DNA of 64,000 bases, taken from NCBI RefSeq assembly GCF_001514205.1, contig NZ_KQ948763.1:950017-1014016 (forward strand), written 5' to 3'. Under the pieces are notes generated by a model. It saw only the letters and a list, made by a program, of their open reading frames with translations, did no database searches and had not been told where the DNA came from. Numbering within the stretch: the first letter of the stretch is position 1; the number at the start of each line of letters is the position of its first letter. Made by a program: the position numbers and the translations under genes. Shown here in pieces: positions 34,402 to 43,023 of the stretch. The DNA is from Streptomyces griseoruber. GTDB lineage: Bacteria; Actinomycetota; Actinomycetes; Streptomycetales; Streptomycetaceae.

Positions 34402-36945
34402 ATGGCACGCGGCAAGCTCCGGATCTACCTCGGCGCGGCACCCGGCGTGGGCAAGACCTACGCCATGCTCTCCGAGGCGCACCGCCGTGTCGAGCGCGGC
34501 ACCGACTGCGTGGTCGCCTTCGTGGAGCACCACCACCGGCCGCGCACCGAGGTGATGCTGCACGGCCTGGAACAGATCCCGCGCGCGGAGATCGAGTACC
34601 GGGGCGCCATGTTCACCGAGATGGACGTGGACGCCGTCCTGGGGCGCGCTCCCGTCGTCGCCCTGGTCGACGAACTCGCCCACACCAACGTCCCCGGCTC
34701 CCGCAACACCAAGCGCTGGCAGGACGTGGAGGAACTCCTCGCGGCCGGCATCGACGTCGTCTCCACCGTCAACATCCAGCACCTGGAGTCGCTGGGCGAC
34801 GTCGTCGAGTCGATCACCGGGGTGCGGCAGCGCGAGACCGTGCCCGACGAGGTGGTCCGGCGGGCCGACCAGATCGAGCTGGTCGACATGTCACCGGAGG
34901 CCCTGCGCCGTCGGATGGCCCACGGCAACATCTACAAGTCGGACAAGGTCGACGCGGCCCTGTCCAACTACTTCCGGCCGGGCAACCTCACCGCCCTGCG
35001 CGAGCTGGCGCTGCTGTGGGTGGCGGACCGGGTCGACGCCTATCTCACCGAGTACCGCAGCGAGCACCAGGTCTCCACGATCTGGGGCTCGCGCGAGCGC
35101 ATCGTCGTCGGACTGACCGGCGGGCCCGAGGGGCGCACCCTGATACGGCGGGCCGCGCGCCTCGCGGAGAAGGGAGCCGGCGGTGAGGTCACGGCCGTCT
35201 ACATCTCCCGCAGCGACGGCCTCACCAGCGCCTCCCCGAAGGAGCTGGCCGACCAGCGCACCCTGGTCGAGGACCTCGGCGGCACCTTCCACCAGGTCGT
35301 CGGGGAGGACATCCCGGTGGCCCTGCTGGACTTCGCCCGCGGGGTCAACGCCACCCAGATCGTGCTGGGCGTGTCCCGCCGCAGGAGCTGGCAGAGCATC
35401 TTCGGTCCCGGTGTCGGCGCCACGGCGGCCCGGGACTCCGGGCCCGACCTCGACGTGCATCTGATCACCCACGACGAGGCGGGCAAGGGCCGAGGACTGC
35501 CGGCGGCGCGCGGAGCACGGCTCGGCCGGTCCCGGGTCATCTGGGGCTGGCTCGTCGGCGTGCTCGGCCCCGCCCTCCTCACCTGGCTCCTGACCAGCGC
35601 CACCCCGGACGTCGGCCTGGCCAACGACATGCTGCTGTTCCTGACGCTGACGGTGGCGGCGGCCCTGCTGGGCGGGCTCTTCCCGGCACTGGCCTCCGCG
35701 GTGGTGGGCTCCCTGCTGCTCAACTGGTACTTCACACCGCCCGTCCACACCTTCACCATCGCCGACCCGAAGAACATCGTCGCCATCGCCATCTTCGTCG
35801 GGGTCGCCGTGTCCGTGGCCTCGGTGGTGGACCTGGCGGCCCGCCGCACCCACCAGGCGGCCCGGCTGCGCGCCGAGGCGGAGATCCTGTCCTACCTCGC
35901 GGGGAACGTCCTGCGCGGGGAAACCACGCTGGAGGCGCTGCTGGAGCGGGTCCGGGAGACCTTCGGGATGGAGTCGGTGGCCCTGTTGGAGCGGTCCGGT
36001 GAGACGGACCCCTGGACCTGCGCCGGCAGCGTGGGCCCGGGGCCCGCGAAGATCCCCGAGGACGCCGACGTCGACGTACCGGTCGGCGACCACATGGCCC
36101 TGTCCCTGCGCGGCCGGGTGCTGCCCGCCGCCGACCGCCGGGTGCTGGCCGCCTTCGCCGCGCAGGCCGTCGTCGTCCTGGACCGTCAGCGCCTGCGGAG
36201 GGAGGCCGACCGCGCCAAGGAGCTGGCCGAGGGCAACCGCATCCGCACCGCGCTGCTCGCCGCCGTCAGCCATGACCTGCGCACTCCGCTCGCCGGCATC
36301 AAGGCCGCCGTCACCTCCCTGCGCTCCGACGACGTCGACTGGTCGCCCGAGGACCAGTCGGATCTGCTGGAGGCCATCGAGGACGGCGCCGACCGGCTCG
36401 ACCTCCTGGTGGGCAACCTGCTCGACATGTCCCGCCTCCAGACCGGCACCGTCACCCCGATCCTCCGCGAGACCGACCTCGACGAGGTCGTGCCGATGGC
36501 ACTCGGCGGGGTCCCCGAGGACAGCGTCGAGCTGGAGATCCCCGAGACACTTCCCATGGTCCACGTCGATCGGGGGCTGCTGGAGCGGGCCGTCGCCAAC
36601 ATCGTCGAGAACGCCGTCAAGTACAGCCCGCCCGGCGAGAAGGTCCTGGTGTCCGCGAGCGCCCTCGCCGAACGGGTGGAGGTACGGGTCGTGGACCGTG
36701 GCCCCGGTGTCCCGGACGACGCCAAGAACCGCATCTTCGAACCCTTCCAGCGCTACGGCGACTCGCCCCGCGGCGCCGGAGTCGGACTCGGCCTCGCGGT
36801 CGCCCGCGGCTTCACCGAGGCCGTCGGCGGCACCCTGCACGCCGAGGACACCCCCGGCGGCGGCCTCACCATGGTGCTCGCCCTGCGCACGGCACCCGAG
36901 CGGCGACCCCGGCAGCCGGACCTGCCGGCGGCGGCCATGTCCTGA
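34402..36945 (+). CDS. kdpD: KdpD, K+-responsive sensor histidine kinase
   Basis: The 847-residue protein has an N-terminal KdpD domain with Walker A GAAPGVGKTYAML and VALVDELAHTNVPGS, then a UspA-like domain (residues ~230-350), four membrane helices (~375-490), a GAF-like domain (~505-600), a HisKA domain with the phosphorylated His in AVSHDLRTPLAG (~residue 624) and an HATPase domain (NIVENAVKYSPPG ... GVGLGLAVARGF). It senses low K+ or turgor and phosphorylates KdpE. It starts one base after the kdpE stop. Confidence 0.96.
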   Translation: MARGKLRIYLGAAPGVGKTYAMLSEAHRRVERGTDCVVAFVEHHHRPRTEVMLHGLEQIPRAEIEYRGAMFTEMDVDAVLGRAPVVALVDELAHTNVPGSRNTKRWQDVEELLAAGIDVVSTVNIQHLESLGDVVESITGVRQRETVPDEVVRRADQIELVDMSPEALRRRMAHGNIYKSDKVDAALSNYFRPGNLTALRELALLWVADRVDAYLTEYRSEHQVSTIWGSRERIVVGLTGGPEGRTLIRRAARLAEKGAGGEVTAVYISRSDGLTSASPKELADQRTLVEDLGGTFHQVVGEDIPVALLDFARGVNATQIVLGVSRRRSWQSIFGPGVGATAARDSGPDLDVHLITHDEAGKGRGLPAARGARLGRSRVIWGWLVGVLGPALLTWLLTSATPDVGLANDMLLFLTLTVAAALLGGLFPALASAVVGSLLLNWYFTPPVHTFTIADPKNIVAIAIFVGVAVSVASVVDLAARRTHQAARLRAEAEILSYLAGNVLRGETTLEALLERVRETFGMESVALLERSGETDPWTCAGSVGPGPAKIPEDADVDVPVGDHMALSLRGRVLPAADRRVLAAFAAQAVVVLDRQRLRREADRAKELAEGNRIRTALLAAVSHDLRTPLAGIKAAVTSLRSDDVDWSPEDQSDLLEAIEDGADRLDLLVGNLLDMSRLQTGTVTPILRETDLDEVVPMALGGVPEDSVELEIPETLPMVHVDRGLLERAVANIVENAVKYSPPGEKVLVSASALAERVEVRVVDRGPGVPDDAKNRIFEPFQRYGDSPRGAGVGLGLAVARGFTEAVGGTLHAEDTPGGGLTMVLALRTAPERRPRQPDLPAAAMS

Positions 36946-36978
36946 ACCGCTCCGAGGCCCGACGAACCGGACAGGACG

Positions 36979-37176
36979 ATGACCCTGGGCATCATCGGGC
37001 TGGGCGAGGTCGGCATGACCGGCGTGGCGGCCGCGATCGCGAACGCCGTCCATCACGCGACCGGCAGGCGGATCCGGGACCTGCCGATCACGCTGGACAG
37101 GCTGCTCTGGGACGACGGCCCGATCTGCGCACACGACAAGAAGGGAACTCCCATGCCGGACAACGCGGACGACTGA
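36979..37176 (+). pseudogene. C-terminal fragment of a xanthine-dehydrogenase-type molybdenum subunit
   Basis: The 65-residue frame reads IIGLGEVGMTGVAAAIANAV then HHATGRRIRDLPITLDRLL, the well-conserved end of XdhA/YagR-like molybdopterin subunits (GEIG--G-AAAIANAV-HATG-R-RDLPIT--K-L). The preceding ~700 residues are absent and the fragment sits directly after kdpD. It is the scar of a deletion that brought kdpD next to a purine/aldehyde oxidase locus. Confidence 0.75.
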
Positions 37177-37275
37177 ACCGGTGGCTCGAGGAAGGGCGGG
37201 ACTTCGCCGTGGCCACCGTCGTGGCCGTCAGCGGCAGCGCACCGCGAGGGCCGGGCGCCGCGCTTGCGGTGCGAC
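37155..37275 (+). pseudogene. XdhC/CoxI-type chaperone, N-terminal fragment
   Basis: In the frame after the XdhA tail the DNA encodes LNRWLEEGRDFAVATVVAV and SGSAPRGPGAALAV, the start of XdhC-family molybdenum cofactor insertion proteins (L--WL--GR-FALATVV-V-GSAPR-PGA-LAV). Similarity ends near 37275, where a membrane-protein tail begins. There is no start codon with a ribosome site. The order XdhA end then XdhC start is the natural operon order, supporting a former xdh locus. Confidence 0.72.
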
Positions 37276-37425
37276 GCGGGCCTGACCCGGGGCTGGGTCA
37301 TGATGGCCGTCGGCCTCGCGGCAGCCGCACTGTTCGGCTTCGGTACGACGAGCTGGTACGACCGCAAGGGACTGCACCGTACCCCTGCGGAGGCGAAGCG
37401 CGAGGAGCCTGCTGTCCCGGCGTAG
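37276..37425 (+). pseudogene. Membrane transporter C-terminal fragment
   Basis: A frame starting about 37276 reads GWVMMAVGLAAAALFGFGTT, a last transmembrane helix, then SWYDRKGLHRTPAEAKREEP and a stop at 37425. It looks like the cytoplasmic tail of a permease. The joining frame differs from the XdhC fragment, so a second deletion junction lies near 37275. Family not determined; a purine permease would fit the neighbouring xdh scraps. Confidence 0.45.
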
Positions 37426-37571
37426 CGGACCGGAGTTCCCTCGGTGCGCGTCGCTCGGAGCTCCCCAGGGCTCGGCGGCGCTGTTCACGCAGCTGTCGCC
37501 GAGCTCGTGGCATGCGTCCGCCTGTCGGCCCCCTCGTGGTGATCCTCCTCGAAGGCCTGCCGTCCGGGCAG

Positions 37572-38207
37572 CTACTTCTCGCTCGTCACTGTGCCGTGGC
37601 TCTCGTGTCCGAAGGCGCGCAGGAGGAAGGGCAGTATGCGGTCGGCGGTCTCCGCCGCGGTGGCGGCGTCGACCTGGCTCGGAGGCAGGGGAGTGAGGAA
37701 GAACCTGCTCATCATGGGGCCGATCACCATGTCGCCGAGCAGGTCGGCGTGCTCCACCGGCGGGATCTCGCCCCGGTCCACCGCGCGTTGCGCCATCTCC
37801 TCCACACGTTGGCGCACGGGCACCATGAAGGCGTTCGCGAGGGCCTCGGCCAGGGAGGGGCTGTACGCGGCCTCGCCGATCAGAGTACGCAGCACCCCTC
37901 CTTCGTTGCCGGTCAGAGACGCTGCTTTGTCCCGGAGCAGGGCACGCAGGTCACCTTCGAGTGTGCCGGTGTCCGTCTGCGCCGTCAGTCCCTTGGCGTA
38001 CGCGGCTGCGGCGTCGACGACCATGACCTCCTTGGACGGCCAGCGCCGATAGAGAGTCGCGGTGGACACTCCGGCGCGGGCCGCGACGGCGGCGGTGGTG
38101 AGCGCGCCGTAACCGCTCTCGGTCAGGACGGCCAGAGTCGCGTCCAGCAGCGCACGGTCACGAGAGGCATCGCGGGGGCGCCCCCGGCGTGGCTGCGGCC
38201 CGGTCAT
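37572..38207 (-). CDS. TetR-family transcriptional regulator
   Basis: The 211-residue protein has the TetR HTH at ~residues 15-62 (DATLAVLTESGYGALTTAAVAARAGVSTATLYRRWPSKEVMV) and a TetR C-terminal domain of the kind seen in AcrR-like proteins of similar length. It is divergent from the proA-type gene; a perfect palindrome with 11-bp arms lies between them at 38328-38352. Probable role: repression of its neighbour and itself. Confidence 0.9.
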   Translation of the reverse strand: MTGPQPRRGRPRDASRDRALLDATLAVLTESGYGALTTAAVAARAGVSTATLYRRWPSKEVMVVDAAAAYAKGLTAQTDTGTLEGDLRALLRDKAASLTGNEGGVLRTLIGEAAYSPSLAEALANAFMVPVRQRVEEMAQRAVDRGEIPPVEHADLLGDMVIGPMMSRFFLTPLPPSQVDAATAAETADRILPFLLRAFGHESHGTVTSEK

Positions 38208-38327
38208 CAGGCGGCTCCCGAAGAGATCCGGCGGGGCTCGTGGGCGGCGGAGCGGACTGGATGGTCAGGCTGCCGTACGGAACGTCGAGCAGGGGTGCGG
38301 TAGGTCACGCGACAAGTGTACAAGCAA

Positions 38328-38352
38328 ACGAAACGAAATGCTTTCGTTTCGT
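38328..38352. promoter_or_regulatory. Perfect 25-bp palindrome, TetR operator candidate
   Basis: Arms ACGAAACGAAA and TTTCGTTTCGT with the 3-base centre TGC, an AT-richer island in the tetR/proA intergenic region. It starts ~120 bases upstream of the tetR start and ~130 bases before proA. GTTTCGT-type cores are usual for TetR repressors. Confidence 0.78.
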
Positions 38353-38456
38353 ATATGCTTAGCCGGTGGTCGCTCTCTGGTGGTACCTCTCTGGTGCTGC
38401 ACCCCCACCGCTTCCGCCCTTGCCGTGAGGAAACCGAGCAGTTTACAGTGGCCTGC

Positions 38457-39728
38457 GTGAGGATTGTTGAACGATCTGTGCCCCGCTCCGTCCAAGAGGC
38501 GGTTCATGCCTGCGCAGTCCGGGCGACGCAGGGCTCGGCGGCCCTGGCCCGGGCGTCGGACGTAGGCATCGACACCGCGCTACGGGCCATGGCGCGGCGG
38601 CTGCACACGGCACGCGACGTGCTGACAGCGGCGAATCAGGAGGACCTGCGATCGGCCGCCACGAGCGGAATGTCGGCGGCACTGCAGGATCGCCTGCGGC
38701 TGACCGGCCCACGGCTGGAGGACATGGCCGCGGCGCTGCGTACGCTGGCGGACGTGCCGCACGAGCCGCGGGACACCGTCCTGGAAGAGCGTCCCGACGG
38801 CCTGGTCCTGCTGGAGCGCCGCCGCCCGGTGGGGGTCATCGGCGCGAACTTCGAGGCGCGTCCGAACGTGACACTCGACGTCGCCTCCCAGTTCCTCAAG
38901 TCCCGCAACGGCGGGGTGCTGCGCACCGGTTCGGCGGCCCTGCGCTCCTCCCAGGCCTTGATCACTCATGTGATCACGCCCTCTCTCACCGACGCGGGAC
39001 TGAACCCGGACGCCATCCAGCTGGTGCCGAGCGAGGACCGAGCGGCGGCATACGCGCTGGTGTCGCTGCCCGAGACCGTCCCTCTTGTCATCCTGCGCGG
39101 CAGCGGCGACAGCACCCGGGAACTCGGCCGGGAGGCCGCCCGGCACGGTGTGCGCACGCTGGCCCACGCGGACGGCGGCGGAGTGCTCTATGTGGCCCGG
39201 GACGCCGACGAGAAGCTCGTGCACGAGTTGGTCACCAGCAGCCTGGACCGGCTGGGCGTCTGCAACCGGCTCAATCTGCTGCTCATCGACCGGGCTGTCC
39301 ACGACAGGCTACTGCCGGGCATTCTGAAGACCCTCGAAGACCTGGGCATTGCGGCATCGCTGCCGCCGCACGCCCACGCGCGCGGTTATGAGTGGTCCCT
39401 GGACTCCGAGCGTGCGGCAACGGTGACGATCGACGAGGCGGACGGACCTGTTCAAGCCGCACGGATCGCCAATGAGGAGACCTCCGGACTGGCCGCCGCC
39501 ATCGCCACCCACGACCCGGACACCGCAGCCCGGTTCATGGACACCTACGGTGGATCAGGCGTCTTCTGGAACTCCACCACACGCCTCCTCGACGGCTTCA
39601 AGCTCCTGCGCCTGCCGGAAACCGGCATCAACATCGACCGCGTCCCCGGCCCCCGCGGCCCCGTCACCTACCGCGACCTGTATCTGCGCCAGTACGTCGT
39701 GCGACCCGCGGCGTCCCTGCACAGGTGA
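38457..39728 (+). CDS. proA: Gamma-glutamyl phosphate reductase (glutamate-5-semialdehyde dehydrogenase)
   Basis: The 423-residue protein covers the ProA fold. It has RRPVGVIGANFEARPNVTLDVASQFLKSRNGGVLRTGSAA (cofactor region), HADGGGVLYV and the catalytic cysteine in LDRLGVCNRLNLLLIDRA. The end TRLLDGFKLLRLPETGINIDRVPGPRGPVTYRDLYLRQYVV is close to bacterial ProA. It reduces glutamyl-5-phosphate with NADPH in proline synthesis. A stand-alone copy under a TetR regulator, away from proB, suggests an extra conditional paralogue, possibly for osmoprotection. GTG 38457 or 38478 could be the start. Confidence 0.85.
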   Translation: MRIVERSVPRSVQEAVHACAVRATQGSAALARASDVGIDTALRAMARRLHTARDVLTAANQEDLRSAATSGMSAALQDRLRLTGPRLEDMAAALRTLADVPHEPRDTVLEERPDGLVLLERRRPVGVIGANFEARPNVTLDVASQFLKSRNGGVLRTGSAALRSSQALITHVITPSLTDAGLNPDAIQLVPSEDRAAAYALVSLPETVPLVILRGSGDSTRELGREAARHGVRTLAHADGGGVLYVARDADEKLVHELVTSSLDRLGVCNRLNLLLIDRAVHDRLLPGILKTLEDLGIAASLPPHAHARGYEWSLDSERAATVTIDEADGPVQAARIANEETSGLAAAIATHDPDTAARFMDTYGGSGVFWNSTTRLLDGFKLLRLPETGINIDRVPGPRGPVTYRDLYLRQYVVRPAASLHR

Positions 39729-40094
39729 GCCGACGCCGCGTCCCGTCGCGCCTGATTCGTCGACGTGTCGCACCGGACGCCCCCTCTCCTGGTTGAGCAG
39801 TGCCCGAGAGCGTGGTCGACCGGCAAGATGGCGCATGAACGTGGCTGCCATGTTCCGGAAGCGCTCCGCGAGGGAGAGAGACCGCGACCGGGTCGAGGTG
39901 CGAGCGGAACCACGACAGGGTGGCGCCGCTGGACTCCTCGGCCCTCGGCGTCCGGTTGCGGCAGGCCTGCCTCTGCCGCCCGGTGTGCGACCGGTTCTCC
40001 GGTCACACACCGGGCCGTCATCCCACCCGCGGCGGATCCACCCGCACGGACGCCCCGCCACCCCGCCAGGAGCCGAAGCCGACCAGTGGCCGGC
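39729..40094. other. No gene recognised
   Basis: 366 bases between two convergent genes. Short ORFs in several frames are Arg/Pro-rich and show no domain pattern. Confidence 0.5.
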
Positions 40095-40913
40095 TCATCT
40101 GCCCTGGTAGGTCGCCTTGCCCGGGCCGTCACGGAGGAACGAGGCGATCGCGTCGTGCAGGTCGTCGGTGGCGAAGAGGGCACCGGACACCGCCGGCACG
40201 GCGTCGTCCGCTGCCCGCACACCGTCGCGGACAGCCGTCGCGACCAGCCGCTTGGTCGCCGCGTGGGCGCAGGTGGGGCCCGCGGCGACGCGGCGCGCGT
40301 ACTCCCGCGCTGCCTCGGTGAAACCCTCGTCGGGGAGAACGCGGTTCACCACGTTCCAGCGTTCGAGGGTCGCCGCCGAACAGCGCTCCCCGGTGTAGAT
40401 CAGCTCACGGGCTCTGGCCGGCCCGGCACGTTCGGCCAGGCGCTGCGGCCCTCCCATCGAGGGCGTCAGCCCTACGACGATCTCCACCAGCCCGAATGAC
40501 GCGGACTGGGCGGCGAGCAGGATGTCGCACCCCAGAGCGATCTCGAACGCCGCGGTGAGGGTCAGTCCGTGCGCGGCGAAGACCGTCGGCACCGGCAGCT
40601 CCTCCAGCGCCTGGACGATCCGCAGGAGTCGCTTCCACAGGGTCCCGGCGCGCTGCACCGCACCGGGGCTTTCCGCGATGGCGGCGAACGTCGCCACGTC
40701 GACGCCGCCGGAGACGACTGTGCCCCGTGCCTCGATGAGCACCGCTCTGGCACGACCGGGGCGCGCCGGATCGGTGACGGCGGCAAGCTCGTCGACGACG
40801 CGCTCCCACGCGGCGAACAGCGCCTCGTCGAAGAGGTTCAGCGGCGGCTTTTCGAGTATCACCACCGCGAGGGCACCGTCGCTGTCGTACTCGATGCGGA
40901 CCGGTGATGTCAT
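40095..40913 (-). CDS. Enoyl-CoA hydratase/isomerase (crotonase) family protein
   Basis: The 272-residue protein has the crotonase core: LEKPPLNLFDEALFAAWERV, the oxyanion segments VSGGVDVATFA and IALGCDILLAAQSASFGLVEIVVGLTPSMGG (GG-EL-L-CD-). The second catalytic Glu of true hydratases lies in SFGLVEIVVG, while the first position is not obvious. It may act on a CoA-thioester from aromatic or fatty acid breakdown. The ATG at 40913 matches the domain start. An acyl-CoA dehydrogenase remnant lies directly upstream, so an earlier beta-oxidation-like operon is likely. Confidence 0.87.
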   Translation of the reverse strand: MTSPVRIEYDSDGALAVVILEKPPLNLFDEALFAAWERVVDELAAVTDPARPGRARAVLIEARGTVVSGGVDVATFAAIAESPGAVQRAGTLWKRLLRIVQALEELPVPTVFAAHGLTLTAAFEIALGCDILLAAQSASFGLVEIVVGLTPSMGGPQRLAERAGPARARELIYTGERCSAATLERWNVVNRVLPDEGFTEAAREYARRVAAGPTCAHAATKRLVATAVRDGVRAADDAVPAVSGALFATDDLHDAIASFLRDGPGKATYQGR

Positions 40914-41074
40914 CGGTGTCGTCCCTTCGGAACCAGGTGTCATCGGTATCGTGCGCCGTCGTCTCCGGGCGCGAGCGGAGGTCGAACTGCGGCTCGGTGC
41001 ACGGTGGTCCACAGCGGTGGAAGAGAGCGGGGATCCCGCCTGCGGCTCGGACGGACACACGGTGCCGTGGAAGC

Positions 41075-41225
41075 GGCCCTCGACGATGGGGCGGACGTAG
41101 GCGGTGACCTGTTCGTCGGCGCCGTGGGTGAGCTGCGGGTCGGCGCCTGCCGCCGTCAGCATGGCGTACGCCCGCGTGCTGATGTCGGCGGCCTGGAACC
41201 AGAGGAAGCAGGCGGTCTGGACGAC
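41075..41225 (-). pseudogene. Acyl-CoA dehydrogenase fragment
   Basis: About 45 residues read FLWFQAADISTRAYAMLTAA, then HGADEQVTAYVRPIVEGRFHG and SEPQAGSPL, the central motif of acyl-CoA dehydrogenases (HG--EQ---Y--P-L-GR--GT-CLSEP-AGS-L). The start, the C-terminal helical domain and the catalytic Glu are missing. Flanking residues in all frames are nonsense. It is an orphan piece of an operon with the crotonase. Confidence 0.72.
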
Positions 41226-41830
41226 CCGCGGTCTTGATGCCGGGCGGTACCGCGGCCCGGCCGTCGACGATCTTCGGTTGCTGCTCGTCGTTCCGCCTGC
41301 TGTGCGGGAGGACCAGAACGTCCGTGTGGCCGATGTCCCCGGCTTGCGGCGGTTTGCTTCGTCGGCATCTTCGAACGTCGCTCCCTCATCGAGCACCGCC
41401 GGTCCTGAAGCGGCAGTGGTCCGAATGGCGGACCACTGGACCACAATCGGCCCAAGGGGAAGCTAGGCCCCCATCAGGCAGGTGGTCAAGTGCGCGAAGC
41501 AGTGCAGGTGACGACCGTCCGAGGCCCGATGCTCGGCGCGGCGCGGCACCCGAGCTGCGTCGCCACCGGGGCTTGGCCAGGGTCGTCAGCGGCGCGCCGT
41601 CGACGGTCGGGAGAGCCATGGAACGGTGGCGACCGCCGGCTTCCTGTGGAAGCGGCGGCCGGTCGGCGGGCGGACGACGGAGACGCCGAACGACGTGCGA
41701 CGAGGCGCCCAGCACGCCTCGCCACCGGCGGTTTGCGTCGCTCGGGGCCGACGGGCCGTCCACCACCAGTCCGGCCGGTGCGTCCGCCCCCGGCGGGACG
41801 TTCCCGCTCGCGCCATGTGCTCGGGGCGGC
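41226..41830. other. Decayed region, no gene supported
   Basis: About 600 bases with overlapping Arg/Pro-rich frames on both strands. Beyond the acyl-CoA dehydrogenase piece, nothing could be assigned to a family. Confidence 0.45.
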
Positions 41831-42100
41831 TCAGGCGCCGGACGAGGGGTTCCTGTACGAGTCCTGACACGGGCCCGCTGTTCGTCGTCGCCGATCATGT
41901 GCTCGGAACGCGTCGTCGGCGCCCGCGGTGGCCAGTGTCCTGCCACGCTGCCCGCGACGAGGGACCTCGGTGCCGAAGCCGGCGAAACGGTGCGCCTGAT
42001 GGTCCCCACCGGCCGGGAAGCGGTCCGGCGGGACGTACGGCCACTGCCTTGGCCGATCCACCGGCGGCATCCCCGGACGGATCCCTGACGGCTCCGTCAT
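41831..42100 (-). CDS. Small ORF overlapping the IclR stop, possibly truncated
   Basis: The ATG at 42100 overlaps the TGA of the IclR gene, the typical coupling arrangement. It encodes 89 residues starting MTEPSGIRPGMPPVDRPRQW. The first ~50 residues look like real coding sequence (third-base G/C), while the rest (GRTLATAGADDAF...RRRRTAG) looks like out-of-frame reading, so a frameshift or deletion after about codon 50 is likely. No family recognised. Confidence 0.35.
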   Translation of the reverse strand: MTEPSGIRPGMPPVDRPRQWPYVPPDRFPAGGDHQAHRFAGFGTEVPRRGQRGRTLATAGADDAFRAHDRRRRTAGPCQDSYRNPSSGA

Positions 42101-42894
42101 CGAGACCTGTCCGACTGGGCTTCCTCGACTCCCGCCGAGGGATGCCAGCCGAGTCTGCGGGACACGGCCAGTCCGGAGGCGACGACCGCCGGCCGTAACG
42201 TCCGCAGATCGACCGAACCGGCGCTCACGACGACCGACAGGGCCGCGACGACCTTGCCCTCGTCGTCGAGGACGCGGGTGGCCACCGAGTCGGCGCCCGG
42301 CGTCGTCTCCTGGAGGACGACGGCCACGCCGGTCTCGCGGCACTCGTCCAACTGTTCCAGCAGTCGCGCGGGATCGGTGACGGTGTGTTCGGTGTACGCG
42401 GTCAGCCCCTGTGCGACGACCTGTTCCATCAGCTCGGGGCCGGCGTGGGCGAGCAGCACCTTGCCCACGCCGGAGCAGTGCAGGGGCAGCCTCCCGCCGA
42501 GCCTCGACATGTCGTCCACCGCGTTGCCCGCCGGCAGCCGCTCGACGAGCACGGCCTCGGTGCCCTCCAGTACCGCGAGCTGGACGTGCTGGCGCAACGC
42601 GGTGTGCAGGTCGTCCATGAAGGGGAGTGCGGCGGTGCGCAGCGGGACGCTCGGCGGTGCCAGAGTGCCCAGCTGCCACAGCCGGATGCCCACGTTGAAC
42701 GCGCCGTCCGGTGCCCGCTTCAGCGCCCCGGCCCCGACGAGTTCCAGCGCGAGTCGGCGCACCGTGGCATGGGGCAGCCCGGTCTCCCGGGTCAGGTCGG
42801 CGAGGGTGAGCCGGGAGTGTCCGGGCCGGAACGCGAAGAGAACGTCGAGCAGCCGCGAACTCACGCTGCGGCCGGGCTGACTGGTACGCGGCAT
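42097..42894 (-). CDS. IclR-family transcriptional regulator
   Basis: The 265-residue protein has an N-terminal winged helix (SRLLDVLFAFRPGHSRLTLADLTRETGLPHATVRRLALELVGAGAL) and the IclR effector domain (LPLHCSGVGKVLLAHAGPELMEQVV, ending with a GADSVATRVLDDEGKVVAALSV strand). It is divergent from the FAD hydroxylase at 43024, the standard layout for a peripheral aromatic pathway regulator. Probable role: control of that hydroxylase in response to a phenolic acid. Confidence 0.92.
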   Translation of the reverse strand: MPRTSQPGRSVSSRLLDVLFAFRPGHSRLTLADLTRETGLPHATVRRLALELVGAGALKRAPDGAFNVGIRLWQLGTLAPPSVPLRTAALPFMDDLHTALRQHVQLAVLEGTEAVLVERLPAGNAVDDMSRLGGRLPLHCSGVGKVLLAHAGPELMEQVVAQGLTAYTEHTVTDPARLLEQLDECRETGVAVVLQETTPGADSVATRVLDDEGKVVAALSVVVSAGSVDLRTLRPAVVASGLAVSRRLGWHPSAGVEEAQSDRSR

Positions 42895-43023
42895 CAGTCT
42901 TCAACTCCGGGGCCACCGATAGGCGACGTCCATTGAATGAACGTAGCACTTTCGCGGCTGTCGGGGCGTCGGCGAGGATCCAGGTCGCCAGGACGCTCGC
43001 CCTTGAGACAGAGGAGTGAATCC

